A stretch of DNA of 64,000 bases from Bradyrhizobium sp. NP1 (GCF_030378205.1 NZ_CP127385.1:5248001-5312000), one strand, 5' to 3'. Counted from the stretch's first letter, positions 46,018 to 59,488 are shown. Numbers and translations: made by a program. The notes: generated from the sequence alone by a model not told the origin.

Positions 46018-47246
46018 GGGGCAGCCGACAGATTCGAGGCCAGCCGGTCGAGTTCGGCCGAAAGATCGCGCTCGACGTCTGCGACACGCAGCTCGATGAC
46101 CCGATAGTCGCGGCTTTCCAGCCAGGCTCGCCGCGCCACCCGATCGGCGGCGACCACATCCGTCTCATCCCGATTGACCAGCTCGATCGCCAGCCGATGC
46201 ACGAAGGAGACGAAATCCGGGATGTGCCGGCCAACCGGGGTCTGGCGCTTGAACTGGCCCGCAAAGCGGCGGTCGCGCGTCAGAGCCTGCCACAGCAGGC
46301 GCTCGGCATCCGTCGGATTGCGCCGGAGCAGGCGCGCGAGCCCCCGCACCGAGCCCGCGGAATCGGAAGCCGGCGCGCCCTGCCCGTGCCCGGCGAGCAG
46401 CGCCCGCAGCCGCGTCGCCTGCGCGCCGTCGAGCACGCCGCCCTTGGCCGGGCCCTTGCGGCCCTCGGCGATGGCCATGATCACCCCGTGCAGGGTGTGC
46501 ATGTCCTGCTTGGTCGGCTCCATCCGGAAAAAGATGTTGCGCAGGTTCACCAACATGGTGTCGCGTTTTTCGGCCGGCCGCAGGAACTCGACGCGATCGA
46601 GCTCGCGAACGAGATTCTCGAAGAACGCGTCCAGCTGGTGCTGCGAGGCGCGTACCGAGCGCTCCGGCATCGCGAAGGGCAGCGCGCCGCCGGTCGCAAG
46701 CTTGAACCATTCATAGCCCATCAGCAGCACGGCCTGCGCCAGGTTCAGCGAGGCGAAGCCAGGGTTGACCGGAAAGGTGATGATGCGGTTGGCGCGCGCC
46801 ACCTCCTCATTGGTGAGCCCCCAGCGCTCGCGGCCGAACAGGATGCCGGCTTTGCCGCCGGCGGCGATATGGCCCGAGATCTCGGCCGCCGCCGCATCGG
46901 GTGCCATCACCGGCTTGGCCTGGTCGTGGGCGCGCGCCGTCGTGGCGAACAGCAAATCGAGGTCGGCGACCGCCTGCTCGACTGTGTCGAACAATTCGAC
47001 CCGGGACAGGATATGGTCGGCTCCGGCGGCGGCGCGCTCGGCGCTGACGTTGGGCCAGCCATCGCGCGGATTGACGAGGCGCAGCCGCGACAGCGCGAAA
47101 TTGCCCATCGCGCGCGCCGCCATGCCGATGTTCTCGCCAAGCTGCGGCTCGACCAGGATGACGACCGGGCTGTCGAGGTCAAAGCCGGTCTTGCTCTTGT
47201 CGGTGCCCGCACCGGTCATGTCGCGACTTTTCCGATTCCCTGTCAT
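46014..47246 (-). CDS. TrmJ-type tRNA 2'-O-methyltransferase fused to a DUF559 nuclease-like domain
   Basis: 410 aa. Residues about 25-285 form a SpoU/TrmH-class (SPOUT) methyltransferase: VVILVEPQLGENIGMAARAMGNF, RLVNPRDGWPN, GILFGRERWGLTNEE and the knot motif ASLNLAQAVLLMGYEW, matching TrmJ, which methylates position 32 of tRNA. Residues about 305-405 are a DUF559 (Vsr-like) domain: LARLLRRNPTDAERLLWQAL, GRHIPDFVSFVHRLAIELV and a C-terminal RVIELRVADVERDL. The usual DGGQH after IEL reads VNRDET, so nuclease activity is doubtful. ATG 47219 is an alternative start. Convergent with the GGDEF gene, overlapping by 4 bp. Confidence 0.88.
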   Translation of the reverse strand: MTGNRKSRDMTGAGTDKSKTGFDLDSPVVILVEPQLGENIGMAARAMGNFALSRLRLVNPRDGWPNVSAERAAAGADHILSRVELFDTVEQAVADLDLLFATTARAHDQAKPVMAPDAAAAEISGHIAAGGKAGILFGRERWGLTNEEVARANRIITFPVNPGFASLNLAQAVLLMGYEWFKLATGGALPFAMPERSVRASQHQLDAFFENLVRELDRVEFLRPAEKRDTMLVNLRNIFFRMEPTKQDMHTLHGVIMAIAEGRKGPAKGGVLDGAQATRLRALLAGHGQGAPASDSAGSVRGLARLLRRNPTDAERLLWQALTRDRRFAGQFKRQTPVGRHIPDFVSFVHRLAIELVNRDETDVVAADRVARRAWLESRDYRVIELRVADVERDLSAELDRLASNLSAAP

Positions 47247-47567
47247 GGCCTTGGATCGGGCTCTCAAGAGACCGATCCAGCGAGGCGGCTCCTGCCCCTG
47301 TTGCCTTTCCGGCAAAATTTCTCAAGCGAAATAATGGGGTTAGATTCGGCTTTTGACCGCCTTTTGGAACGCGCGGACACGCGGCGTGCGTTCTCCTCGG
47401 ACAGAACCGGGGGCGAGGACGCCCACAGCCCGCGCCCTGAACCAAAAGATGAGGCAAAACTGCATAATCGCTCACCTTTCGCCCGCGCTTTCGCGGTGCT
47501 ATAGCCGCGCGGATATTCACGCATTCCACGCGCCAAACGCGCCGTTCCCAAGAAGGCCTTCCCAATC

Positions 47568-48782
47568 ATGGCAAAAATCAAGGTGAGCAACCCCGTCGTC
47601 GAACTCGATGGCGACGAGATGACCCGGATCATCTGGCAGTCCATCAAGGACAAGCTGATCCTGCCGTTCCTCGACGTTCAGCTCATCTATTTCGACCTCG
47701 GGATCGAGTATCGCGACAAGACCAACGACCAGGTCACCGTGGATGCCGCCAACGCGATCAAGAAGGTCGGCGTCGGCGTCAAATGCGCCACCATCACCCC
47801 GGACGAAGCGCGGGTGAAGGAGTTCAACCTGAAGGAAATGTGGAAGTCGCCGAACGGCACCATCCGCAACATCCTGGGCGGTGTGATCTTCCGCGAGCCG
47901 ATCATCTGCAAGAACGTGCCGCGGCTGGTGCCCGGCTGGACCAAGCCGATCATTATCGGCCGTCATGCCTATGGCGACCAGTACCGCGCCACCGACATCA
48001 GGTTCCCGGGCAAGGGCACGCTGTCGCTGAAATTCGTCGGCGAGGACGGCACCGTGATCGAGAAGGAAGTGTTCAAGGCGCCCGGTTCCGGCGTCGCGAT
48101 GGAGATGTACAACCTCGACGATTCCATTATCGACTTCGCCCGCGCCTCCCTCAACTACGGCCTGATGCGCGGCTATCCGGTCTATCTCTCGACCAAGAAC
48201 ACGATCCTCAAGGTCTATGACGGCCGCTTCAAGGACATCTTCCAGGAGATCTATGATCGCGAGTTCAAGAAGGAGTTCGAGGCCAAGGGCCTGACCTACG
48301 AGCACCGCCTGATCGACGATATGGTCGCGTCCGCGCTGAAATGGTCCGGCGGCTACGTCTGGGCCTGCAAGAACTATGACGGCGACGTGCAGTCGGACAC
48401 CGTGGCGCAGGGCTACGGCTCGCTCGGCCTGATGACCTCGGTGCTGCTCACCCCGGACGGCAAGACCGTGGAAGCCGAAGCCGCCCACGGCACGGTGACG
48501 CGGCACTACCGCGAGCACCAGAAGGGCAAGGAGACCTCGACCAACTCGATCGCCTCGATCTTCGCCTGGACGCGAGGTCTCGCGCATCGCGCCAAGCTCG
48601 ACAACAACGCGGAGCTGGCGAAGTTCGCTTCCACGCTCGAGAAGGTCTGCGTCGAGACCGTGGAGTCCGGCTACATGACCAAGGACCTGGCTCTCCTCGT
48701 CGGCGCCGACCAGCGCTGGCTCTCCACCACCGGTTTCCTCGACAAGGTCGCGGAAAATCTTCAGAAGGCGATGGCGGCGTAA
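47568..48782 (+). CDS. icd: NADP-dependent isocitrate dehydrogenase
   Basis: 404-aa enzyme of the TCA cycle, oxidising isocitrate to 2-oxoglutarate and CO2. It belongs to the eukaryote-like homodimeric subfamily: [54 protein letters not shown] and [18 protein letters not shown] with metal and cofactor contacts. Monocistronic, divergent from trmJ. Confidence 0.97.
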   Translation: MAKIKVSNPVVELDGDEMTRIIWQSIKDKLILPFLDVQLIYFDLGIEYRDKTNDQVTVDAANAIKKVGVGVKCATITPDEARVKEFNLKEMWKSPNGTIRNILGGVIFREPIICKNVPRLVPGWTKPIIIGRHAYGDQYRATDIRFPGKGTLSLKFVGEDGTVIEKEVFKAPGSGVAMEMYNLDDSIIDFARASLNYGLMRGYPVYLSTKNTILKVYDGRFKDIFQEIYDREFKKEFEAKGLTYEHRLIDDMVASALKWSGGYVWACKNYDGDVQSDTVAQGYGSLGLMTSVLLTPDGKTVEAEAAHGTVTRHYREHQKGKETSTNSIASIFAWTRGLAHRAKLDNNAELAKFASTLEKVCVETVESGYMTKDLALLVGADQRWLSTTGFLDKVAENLQKAMAA

Positions 48783-48810
48783 GCCGCCATCCGCCGTCGT
48801 CCGACCACGC

Positions 48811-48897
48811 GTCATTTGCGAGCGCACGCGAAGCAATCCAGAGATTCAAGGCCAGGCGTGCTGGATTGCTTCGTCGCTCTCGTTCTCGCAATGACGA
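48811..48897. repeat. REP-type palindrome after icd
   Basis: Outer arms resembling CGTCATTTGCGAGCG and CTCGCAATGACG, inner arms GAAGCAATCCAG and CTGGATTGCTTC. This is the familiar rhizobial palindrome class with core GCAATCCAG/CTGGATTGC. It lies between icd and the DUF3455 gene. Confidence 0.8.
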
Positions 48898-48919
48898 GGC
48901 CCACATCCGGGAGCGCACG

Positions 48920-49426
48920 ATGCCATCTTCAGGAAATGCCGCACTCGTCTTGTCGCTGCTGCTCGGCCTGACCGTCGGCGCATCAGCCGAGACCCCCCTG
49001 CCCGCAGCCCTCACGGCCGCCGGCGAGACCGCGGTCCTCACCGTGCATGCGCGTGGCGACCAGATCTATCAGTGCAAGGCCGGCGACAACCAGCAGGCGG
49101 CCTGGACCTTCATCGAGCCGATCGCCACGCTCGAGGCCGACGGCAAGCTCGTCGGCCGCCATTCGGCAGGTCCCACCTGGGAGCTTTCCGACGGCAGCGC
49201 CGTGGTCGGCAAGGCGGTGGCGAATGCGCCCGGCACCAACGCCAACGCGATTGCCTGGCTGAAGCTCGAGGTCACCTCGCACAAGGGCAGCGGCAAGCTC
49301 GACGGCGTCACCACCGTGCAGCGGATCAACACGGTCGGCGGCAAGCTCGACGGCGCCTGCGACCGGCCGGGCCAGACCCGCAGCATGCCCTACACCGCCG
49401 ACTACGTGTTCCTGCGCAAGGGCTGA
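48920..49426 (+). CDS. DUF3455 exported protein
   Basis: 168-aa protein with a signal peptide (NAALVLSLLLGLTVGASAE). DUF3455-like features: HARGDQIYQCKAG, WTFIEPIATLEADGKLVGRHSAGPTWEL, GSGKLDGVTTVQRINTVGG and the ending YTADYVFLRK. Two Cys (QIYQC, DGAC) may pair in the periplasm. Function unknown. ATG 48920 starts at the signal peptide, with GGAG 6 nt upstream. Confidence 0.88.
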   Translation: MPSSGNAALVLSLLLGLTVGASAETPLPAALTAAGETAVLTVHARGDQIYQCKAGDNQQAAWTFIEPIATLEADGKLVGRHSAGPTWELSDGSAVVGKAVANAPGTNANAIAWLKLEVTSHKGSGKLDGVTTVQRINTVGGKLDGACDRPGQTRSMPYTADYVFLRKG

Positions 49427-49460
49427 GCGGCGGCCGGTCAAGGCGCGGCCGCAGCCGGAT

Positions 49461-49943
49461 TCAGGTGAGAGCCTTCACCAGTCTCGGCTCGCGCTGATGG
49501 ATGCCGCGAAACTCGGACTCGCGGACCGTGCCGTCGCGCCGGTATCCTGCGGCCTCGTAGACGGCGATCGCCCTTTCGTTCTGCTCATGCGTGTAGAGGA
49601 AGACTTCGCGGCAGCCTGCAGCCCGCAAGACATCATGTGCGGCTGCCAGCAGCGCGCGTCCGATGCCGCGGCCGGCATGCTCGGGATGCACGAACAGCAG
49701 GTACATCTCGCCTTCTGTGGGATGCACGGCAACGAAGCCGGTCAGCCGATCCGCCTCATTGATTGCGACCAGCAGGGCATTCGGCGGCGCGTGCCGGGCC
49801 ACCTCTTCGTCCCACTCCTCCGGCGGGAACATCGGCCGCTCGGCGAGCTCGCCGAGATATTTCCACCCCTCGCGCACGGCCGCGTCGAACACAGCGCCGA
49901 TCGCCTGCGCATCGTCAGCTTCGGCGCGCCTGATGGTGATCAC
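49461..49943 (-). CDS. GNAT family N-acetyltransferase
   Basis: 160-aa acetyltransferase. Acetyl-CoA motif A is VHPEHAGRGIGRALLAAA; motif B region is NERAIAVYEAAGYRRDG. Starts at GTG 49943 with GGAG 7 nt upstream. Substrate not predictable. It is the gene downstream of the alaS 3' end on the same strand. Confidence 0.92.
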   Translation of the reverse strand: MITIRRAEADDAQAIGAVFDAAVREGWKYLGELAERPMFPPEEWDEEVARHAPPNALLVAINEADRLTGFVAVHPTEGEMYLLFVHPEHAGRGIGRALLAAAHDVLRAAGCREVFLYTHEQNERAIAVYEAAGYRRDGTVRESEFRGIHQREPRLVKALT

Positions 49944-50021
49944 GGCCGCTCCGTTTCCTGCGCTCCGGATGACGGGTCCAGCCCGTGACCGACATCCCGA
50001 AAGCGCAGTGTGAGGATCGTC

Positions 50022-50129
50022 TCAGGCGTCAGCCATCGCCTTTTCAATCGCCGAGAGCGCGGCGTCCGCCTTGGCGCCGTCGGGCCCGCCCGCCTGTGCC
50101 ATGTCCGGCCGCCCGCCGCACAAGGCCAT
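50022..50129 (-). pseudogene. Displaced native alaS C-terminal fragment
   Basis: Reading on the minus strand, this frame encodes [21 protein letters not shown] continuing [11 protein letters not shown] and a TGA stop. That is a second AlaS C-terminus, parallel to the [18 protein letters not shown] segment that now ends the intact gene only 9 bp upstream. It has high-G+C codon use like the surrounding core genes, unlike the tract now ending alaS. Interpreted as the original gene end left after a foreign alaS tail was recombined in. Confidence 0.8.
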
Positions 50130-50137
50130 AATCTCCA

Positions 50138-52834
50138 TTACTCACTCTTGGCTGTGACGGAGATGGGCTGAACTAGCTGCTTGATCTTCTCAAGCGCCTC
50201 CCTAGCACCTGCCGGGTTATTTCCGCCTCCCTGAGCAAAGTCCGGCCTTCCGCCGCCTTTGGAGCCCCCTAAAAATGGGACGCCAGCTTGTACCAACTGC
50301 ACGGCGTTATTGGACGACGTGAGATTAGACGTCACCGACACAACTAGACCTGCTTTGCCGTCATCCGAACTCGTAGTCAGAATGACTACCCCAGAATCAA
50401 GCCGCCTCTTGTAGTCATCAGCAATGCTGCGAAGATCACTAATTTTCACATTGTGTAACTCTTTCGCAATCACCTTCACTCCATGAATCTCTTCTATGTC
50501 GGAAGTAGTACCCGCAGAAGTACCGCCCATTGCGAGCTTCTTCCGAGCGTCCGACAACTCGCGCTCTAGCTTTCTGCGCTCCTCCATCAACGAGGCAATA
50601 CGCTCCGGCACATCGTCCAGCGTCGTGCGCAGCTCGTGGGCTGCGGCCTTTGCCAGCGCCATGGTGTCGTTAGCATGCTTACGCGCATGTCGCCCCGTCA
50701 GGGCCTCGATACGGCGGACACCAGAGGACACCGCGGCCTCGCTGGTGATCGAAATGAGCCCGATATCTCCGGTGCGCCTGACATGGGTGCCGCCGCAGAG
50801 CTCGACCGACCAGCCGAGCGCGTTCTGACCGTGCTCGCGGTCGCCATTGCCCATCGACACCACGCGGACCTCGTCGCCATATTTCTCGCCGAACAGGGCG
50901 CGAGCGCCGGCTTCGCGGGCCTCGTCCAGCCCCATCAGCCGCGTCGTCACCTCGTCATTCTCCAGCACCACCTCATTGGCGATGTCCTCGACGCGGGTGA
51001 GTTCTTCCGGGCTGATCGGCTTCGGATGCACGAAGTCGAAGCGCAGGCGGTCCGGCGCGACCAGCGAGCCGCGCTGGGCGATGTGGTCGCCCAGGACCTG
51101 CCGCAATGCTTCGTGCAGAATATGTGTTGCCGAATGATTTTTCCGAATGTCACTTCGTCGACTATGGTCGACCTCGAGCCTTATCGCATCGTTCAATCTG
51201 ATGCCGCCCTTGATGACCTTGACGTTGTGAACAATAAGATCATCTGCCTCTTTGTGACACGTAAGGACCTGCGCGATGGTCTCACCATCAGACGCCCGCT
51301 TGATCCAGCCTACATCGCTTACTTGGCCGCCAGACTCGGCATAAAATGGGGTTTGGTTTACTATTATCTCACCGGCTTCACCGCCCCTCAATTCATTGAT
51401 CTCAGGGCCACCCTTTATAATTGCTGTGACGATACCTTCGCTGGTCTCGGTGTCGTACCCAAGAAACTCCGTCGCACCGAGCCTTTCGCGCAACGGAAAC
51501 CAATAGTCCGCAGTTTTTGTGTCGCCGCTGCCCGCCCAGGCAGCGCGCGCCTTCTCGCGCTGGCGGTCCATCGCATCGGTGAACGAGGTGATGTCAACGC
51601 CGACGCCGCGCGACTTCAGCGCGTCCTGCGTCAGATCGAGCGGGAAGCCGTAGGTGTCGTACAGCGTGAAGGCGGTGTCGCCGTCGAACATGTCGCCTTT
51701 CTTCAGGCCGGCGCTCTTTTCATCGAGAATCGCAAGCCCGCGCGCCAGCGTTTTGCGGAAGCGCGTCTCTTCCAGCCGCAGCGTCTCCTCGATCAGCTTC
51801 TCGGCGCGCACCAGCTCCGGATAGGCCTGCCCCATCTCGCGCACCAGCGCCCAGACCAGGCGATGCATCAGGGGGTCATGCGCACCCAAAAGCTGCGCAT
51901 GGCGCATCGCGCGGCGCATGATTCGGCGCAGCACATAGCCGCGGCCTTCGTTCGACGGCAGCACGCCGTCCGCGATCAGGAAGGCCGAAGAGCGCAGATG
52001 GTCGGCGATGACCCGGAACGACGCGACGGTCTGCTGCTTCGGTCCATGCCCGAGGGCGGAAGCGGTCGCATCGATCAAATGACGGAAAAGATCGGTGTCG
52101 AAGACGCTGTCGACGCCCTGCAGGATGCAGGCCATGCGCTCCAGCCCCATGCCGGTGTCGATCGAGGGGCGCGGCAGCGGCACGCGCTCTTCCTTCGTCA
52201 CCTGCTCGAATTGCATGAACACGAGGTTCCAGAATTCGAGGAAGCGGTCGCCGTCCTCCTCGGGGCTGCCCGGAGGTCCGCCCCAGATGTGGTCACCCCG
52301 GTCGATGAAGATCTCCGAGCACGGGCCGCACGGGCCGGTGTCGCCCATCGCCCAGAAATTGTCCGAGGTCGCGATGCGGATGATGCGGTCGTCGGAGAAG
52401 CCTGCGATTTTCTTCCAGTAGCGCGCCGCGTCATCGTCATTGTGGTAGATGGTGACGAGCAGCTTGTCCTTCTTCAGCCCGAAATCCTTGGTGATCAGGT
52501 CCCAGGCGAGCTCGATCGCGCGTTCCTTGAAGTAGTCGCCGAAGGAGAAGTTGCCGAGCATCTCGAAGAAGGTGAGATGGCGCGCGGTGTAGCCGACATT
52601 GTCGAGGTCGTTGTGCTTGCCGCCGGCGCGGACGCATTTCTGCGAGGTGGTGGCACGCTGATAGGGGCGCTTCTCGACGCCCGTGAAGACGTTCTTGAAC
52701 TGCACCATGCCGGCATTGGTGAACATCAGGGTCGGGTCGTTGCGCGGCACGAGCGGAGACGACGGCACGATCTCGTGACCGTTCCGGGCAAAGAAATTGA
52801 GAAAAGTCGACCTGATCTCGTTGACGCCGCTCAT
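50138..52834 (-). CDS. alaS: Alanyl-tRNA synthetase, mosaic gene
   Basis: 898-aa class II synthetase charging tRNA-Ala. Aminoacylation core: [39 protein letters not shown]. Editing domain with zinc-type ligands: [12 protein letters not shown] and ELCGGTH. The C-Ala domain ends VSVTAKSE. ATG 52834 (MSGVNEIRS) is used. Two stretches, about 50138-50600 (residues about 745-898) and 51120-51530 (about 435-571), are visibly lower in G+C and codon bias than the rest, yet the reading frame is unbroken. A second, native-like C-terminus lies downstream. This points to import of homologous DNA from a different lineage. Confidence 0.95.
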   Translation of the reverse strand: MSGVNEIRSTFLNFFARNGHEIVPSSPLVPRNDPTLMFTNAGMVQFKNVFTGVEKRPYQRATTSQKCVRAGGKHNDLDNVGYTARHLTFFEMLGNFSFGDYFKERAIELAWDLITKDFGLKKDKLLVTIYHNDDDAARYWKKIAGFSDDRIIRIATSDNFWAMGDTGPCGPCSEIFIDRGDHIWGGPPGSPEEDGDRFLEFWNLVFMQFEQVTKEERVPLPRPSIDTGMGLERMACILQGVDSVFDTDLFRHLIDATASALGHGPKQQTVASFRVIADHLRSSAFLIADGVLPSNEGRGYVLRRIMRRAMRHAQLLGAHDPLMHRLVWALVREMGQAYPELVRAEKLIEETLRLEETRFRKTLARGLAILDEKSAGLKKGDMFDGDTAFTLYDTYGFPLDLTQDALKSRGVGVDITSFTDAMDRQREKARAAWAGSGDTKTADYWFPLRERLGATEFLGYDTETSEGIVTAIIKGGPEINELRGGEAGEIIVNQTPFYAESGGQVSDVGWIKRASDGETIAQVLTCHKEADDLIVHNVKVIKGGIRLNDAIRLEVDHSRRSDIRKNHSATHILHEALRQVLGDHIAQRGSLVAPDRLRFDFVHPKPISPEELTRVEDIANEVVLENDEVTTRLMGLDEAREAGARALFGEKYGDEVRVVSMGNGDREHGQNALGWSVELCGGTHVRRTGDIGLISITSEAAVSSGVRRIEALTGRHARKHANDTMALAKAAAHELRTTLDDVPERIASLMEERRKLERELSDARKKLAMGGTSAGTTSDIEEIHGVKVIAKELHNVKISDLRSIADDYKRRLDSGVVILTTSSDDGKAGLVVSVTSNLTSSNNAVQLVQAGVPFLGGSKGGGRPDFAQGGGNNPAGAREALEKIKQLVQPISVTAKSE

Positions 52835-53040
52835 GTTCATCCAATCGGGAAAATAGGCCGGGACCCGCTCTTTGCAGGCCATTCTCCGGGCAACAGGCTT
52901 TTAGACAAGGCCAACCCTGCTGTCCAGAAACTGTGCTGGCGGATCATGGACTTGAACGTCGTCCGGACGTCCTTCGGGGGTCCGGTCGGGCCGCCCTTGG
53001 GCGGTGCATCAAAGGGCCGTTGATAGCGGTCTGACCCGCG

Positions 53041-53069
53041 TTGACAGGCTTGGCGGCATCGTGTTCTGC
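53041..53069 (+). promoter_or_regulatory. Possible promoter of the glycine riboswitch-gcv operon
   Basis: A perfect TTGACA (53041-53046) with a 17-bp spacer leads to TTCTGC, a weak -10. It lies just before the riboswitch and on the correct strand. Confidence 0.5.
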
Positions 53070-53084
53070 TCCCATCTGTAACGG

Positions 53085-53265
53085 ACAGTCACGTCGGGAG
53101 AGACCGGCTTTGATGCCGGCGCCGAAGGAGCAACCGCCCCGGAAACTCTCAGGCAAAAGGACCGCGTGACGCTGACGACATCTGGAAAGAGGCGCCGACG
53201 GGCTTGGTCCCTGAGGCGTCCGCCGACGGGATAATACTCTCAGGCAAAGCGACAGATGGGGCTCT
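53085..53265 (+). ncRNA. Tandem glycine riboswitch
   Basis: Two consecutive aptamers. The first (about 53090-53167) has GGGAGAG, GCCGAAGGAGCAA and AACTCTCAGGCAAAAGGACCG. The second (about 53178-53262) has GGAAAGAGGC, GCCGACGGGATAATACTCTCAGGCAAAGCGACAGATGGGG. These match the conserved gcvT-type glycine aptamer cores in order, with a short linker. It sits 41 bp before gcvT, where glycine binding is expected to turn the operon on. The gap to the ATG has a GC-rich GGGATCGTCCC element that could take part in the switch. Confidence 0.93.
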
Positions 53266-53306
53266 GACCGGTTTTCGGGATCGTCCCGGGAACCTGCGAG
53301 GGCTCC

Positions 53307-54458
53307 ATGATGCTTGCGCGAGACGGCCAGACTCCCCTTGAACGCACCCCCCTCCACGGGCTGCACCTTTCGCTCGGCGCCAGGATGGTGCCGTTCGCGG
53401 GCTATGACATGCCCGTGCAATACCCGGCGGGCGTGCTGCGGGAACATCTGCATACAAGAGAGAAGGCCGGCCTGTTCGACGTCTCCCATATGGGCCAGCT
53501 TGCGCTGCGGGCGAAATCCGGCCGGCTGGAAGATGCAGCGCGCGCGCTGGAGCGGCTGGTGCCGCAGGACATCGTCGCGATTGCCCCGGGCCGGCAGCGC
53601 TACGCCCAGTTCACCAACGAGGCGGGCGGCATCCTCGACGACCTCATGGTCGCGAATTTCGGCGATCACCTGTTCGTCGTGGTCAACGCCGCCTGCAAGG
53701 ACGCGGATGAGGCGCACTTAAGGAAACATCTCTCCGAGACCTGCGTGATCGAGTCGCTTCCCGACCGCGCGCTGCTGGCGCTACAGGGGCCGAAAGCCGA
53801 GCAGGTGCTCGCGACGTTCAGCCCCGACGTCGCCGCCATGCGTTTCATGGATGCGGGTCCGCGCAAGGTCGACGGGCTCGCCTGCTTCGTCTCGCGCTCC
53901 GGCTATACCGGCGAGGACGGTTTCGAAATCTCGGTTCCGGCCGAGCACGCGGAAAGCTTCGCGAAGAAGCTGCTCGACAACAGTGACGTGCTGCCGATCG
54001 GGCTCGGCGCCCGTGACAGCCTCAGGCTGGAGGCTGGGCTCTGTCTTTATGGCCACGACATCGACACCACGACGACGCCGGTCGAGGCGGCGCTGGAATG
54101 GTCGGTGCAGAAGAGCCGGCGCGCCGATGGCGCACGCGCCGGCGGATTTTTCGGCGCGGACAAGATCCTGGCCCAGTTCGCGGCCGGCGCGCCGCGCCGC
54201 CGCGTCGGTCTCAGGGCCGAAGGCCGCGCGCCGGTGCGCGAAGGCGCATCGCTTTTCGCCGATGCCATCTCGGCGGAGGCGATCGGCAAGGTCACCTCGG
54301 GCGGCTTCGGCCCTACTCTCAATGCGCCAGTCGCGATGGGCTACGTGCCGACGTCGCTCGCCGGCCTCGGCACAAAACTGTTTGCGGAAGTGCGCGGCCA
54401 GAGGCTGCCGCTCACGGTTGCCGCCACGCCCTTCATCCAGAACACCTACAAACGTTAA
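53307..54458 (+). CDS. gcvT: Glycine cleavage system aminomethyltransferase (T protein)
   Basis: 383-aa folate-dependent enzyme that releases ammonia from the aminomethyl-lipoyl H protein and makes methylene-THF. Motifs: LHGLHLSLGARMVPFAGYDMPVQY, GLFDVSHMGQL, SRSGYTGEDGFEI, LGARDSLRLEAGLCLYGHDID. Two adjacent ATGs (53307, 53310). First gene of gcvT-gcvH-gcvP behind a glycine riboswitch. Confidence 0.96.
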   Translation: MMLARDGQTPLERTPLHGLHLSLGARMVPFAGYDMPVQYPAGVLREHLHTREKAGLFDVSHMGQLALRAKSGRLEDAARALERLVPQDIVAIAPGRQRYAQFTNEAGGILDDLMVANFGDHLFVVVNAACKDADEAHLRKHLSETCVIESLPDRALLALQGPKAEQVLATFSPDVAAMRFMDAGPRKVDGLACFVSRSGYTGEDGFEISVPAEHAESFAKKLLDNSDVLPIGLGARDSLRLEAGLCLYGHDIDTTTTPVEAALEWSVQKSRRADGARAGGFFGADKILAQFAAGAPRRRVGLRAEGRAPVREGASLFADAISAEAIGKVTSGGFGPTLNAPVAMGYVPTSLAGLGTKLFAEVRGQRLPLTVAATPFIQNTYKR

Positions 54459-54467
54459 GGGATCATC

Positions 54468-54833
54468 ATGACCACGCTGTTCACCTCCGACCACGAATGG
54501 CTGAAAATCGAGGGCGATGTCGCGACCATCGGTATCACCGACTACGCCCAGTCGCAGCTCGGCGACGTCGTGTTCGTCGAGCTGCCGAAGGTCGGCCGCA
54601 CGCTGAAGAAGGCCGAGGCCGCCGCCGTGGTCGAATCCGTGAAAGCCGCCTCCGACGTCTATGCGCCGATCTCGGGCGAGGTGCTCGAGGTCAACGAGGC
54701 GCTGTCGGGCGAGCCTGCGCTGGTCAATTCGGATGCCGGCGGCAAGGCCTGGTTCTTCAAGATCAAGATCGCGGACCGAAGCGAGCTCGGCGGGCTGATG
54801 GATGAGGCCGCCTACAAGGCGCACACGGCGTGA
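54468..54833 (+). CDS. gcvH: Glycine cleavage system H protein
   Basis: 121-aa lipoyl carrier of the glycine cleavage complex. The lipoylated Lys is in [15 protein letters not shown]-terminal [23 protein letters not shown] is typical. It starts 9 nt after gcvT and so is co-transcribed. Confidence 0.97.
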   Translation: MTTLFTSDHEWLKIEGDVATIGITDYAQSQLGDVVFVELPKVGRTLKKAEAAAVVESVKAASDVYAPISGEVLEVNEALSGEPALVNSDAGGKAWFFKIKIADRSELGGLMDEAAYKAHTA

Positions 54834-54864
54834 CGTCATGAAGCGATCTGCAACACCACACTCA

Positions 54865-54970
54865 CTGTCATCGTCCGTGAAGGCGGACGATCCAGTACGC
54901 CGAGGCCGCTCGGTTCAGTCACGGATGGCTGTGTTTACTGGATGCCCCGCATGCGCGGGGCATGACGACG
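54865..54970. repeat. REP-type palindromic element between gcvH and gcvP
   Basis: Outer TGTCATCGTC and GGGGCATGACGACG ends, with inner pairs CGTCCG/CGGACG, ATCCAGTA/TACTGGAT and GCCCCGC/GCGGGGC. It fills most of the gap inside the operon and reaches to within about 20 bp of the gcvP start. Confidence 0.75.
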
Positions 54971-54988
54971 TATAGGAAAGAACTGCCC

Positions 54989-57858
<2,870 letters not shown>

Positions 57859-57862
<4 letters not shown>

Positions 57863-57968
57863 CGCGATAAAGCGTCATCCCCGGAGTGACGTGATAGAGC
57901 GTCATCCCCCCGGGTGACGCGATAAAACGTCATCCCCCGGGTGACGTGATAAAGGCGTCATCCCGCGG
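57859..57968. repeat. Four tandem 27-28 bp repeats at the gcvP stop
   Basis: Units at 57859-57885, 57886-57913, 57914-57940 and 57941-57968. Each reads GTGACG-(C/T)GATA-...-CGTCATCCC and is itself a small inverted repeat (TGACG...CGTCA). Units 1 and 3 have GACGCG, units 2 and 4 GACGTG, so the array may have grown by doubling of a two-unit block. The gcvP TGA lies in unit 1. The rest of the gap to recA (57969-58303) holds another palindrome near 57990 (CCCGGGATCTCCGAGATTCCGGG), the dispersed element and the recA terminator. Confidence 0.85.
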
Positions 57969-58077
57969 CGCGCGCATCAGCGCGAACCCGGGATCTCCGA
58001 GATTCCGGGATTGGTCCTTCGGATCTTTCGGGACCACGGCTTCGCCGTCGCGCTCCCGCGGGCCCTCGCCGGCGGCC

Positions 58078-58207
58078 CTAAAGCGCGATGAGATCAGGTT
58101 GAATCGTCATCGCGCTTTAGGTTCTTGATTGAGCATGATCTCCGCGCAAACGCGTTCCGCGTTTGTCGCGAGGGAAAACCGCTACACACTTTTCCGGATC
58201 ATGCCCT
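58078..58207. repeat. Dispersed three-hairpin intergenic element, copy 2
   Basis: Near-identical to 7559-7690: the same CTAAAGCGCGATG...CATCGCGCTTTAG hairpin, GAGCATGATC...GATCATGC outer stem and GCAAACGCG/CGCGTTTG inner stem. It sits between convergent gcvP and recA, the same context as copy 1. Confidence 0.85.
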
Positions 58208-58221
58208 CGCGGTCGAAGCCC

Positions 58222-58272
58222 AAAACGAAACGGGCGCCAAAGACGTCGGCAACTCAACGTCCTCGGCGCCCG
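58222..58272 (-). terminator. Probable intrinsic terminator of recA
   Basis: On the minus strand CGGGCGCCGAGGACGTT pairs with a GACGTC...GGCGCCCG arm (some mismatches) and is followed by TTTCGTTTT. It starts about 32 bp after the recA stop. Confidence 0.65.
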
Positions 58273-58303
58273 CGCGGGGATTGCCCCCGATTCAAAGTGA
58301 CGC

Positions 58304-59395
<1,092 letters not shown>

Positions 59396-59488
59396 CGGGC
59401 TGGCTCCTTATGACGGGGATTCGCGGGCGGGACAAACGGACTTGGCGAGGCGCTCTCAAGTTGAGGCAATGTACCCCATTTGTTCTCA

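Noticed and set aside
50636..53023. 795-codon plus-strand open frame across alaS
   Set aside because: It is antisense to alaS, which has all class II synthetase motifs; long antisense frames are common in GC-rich coding DNA.
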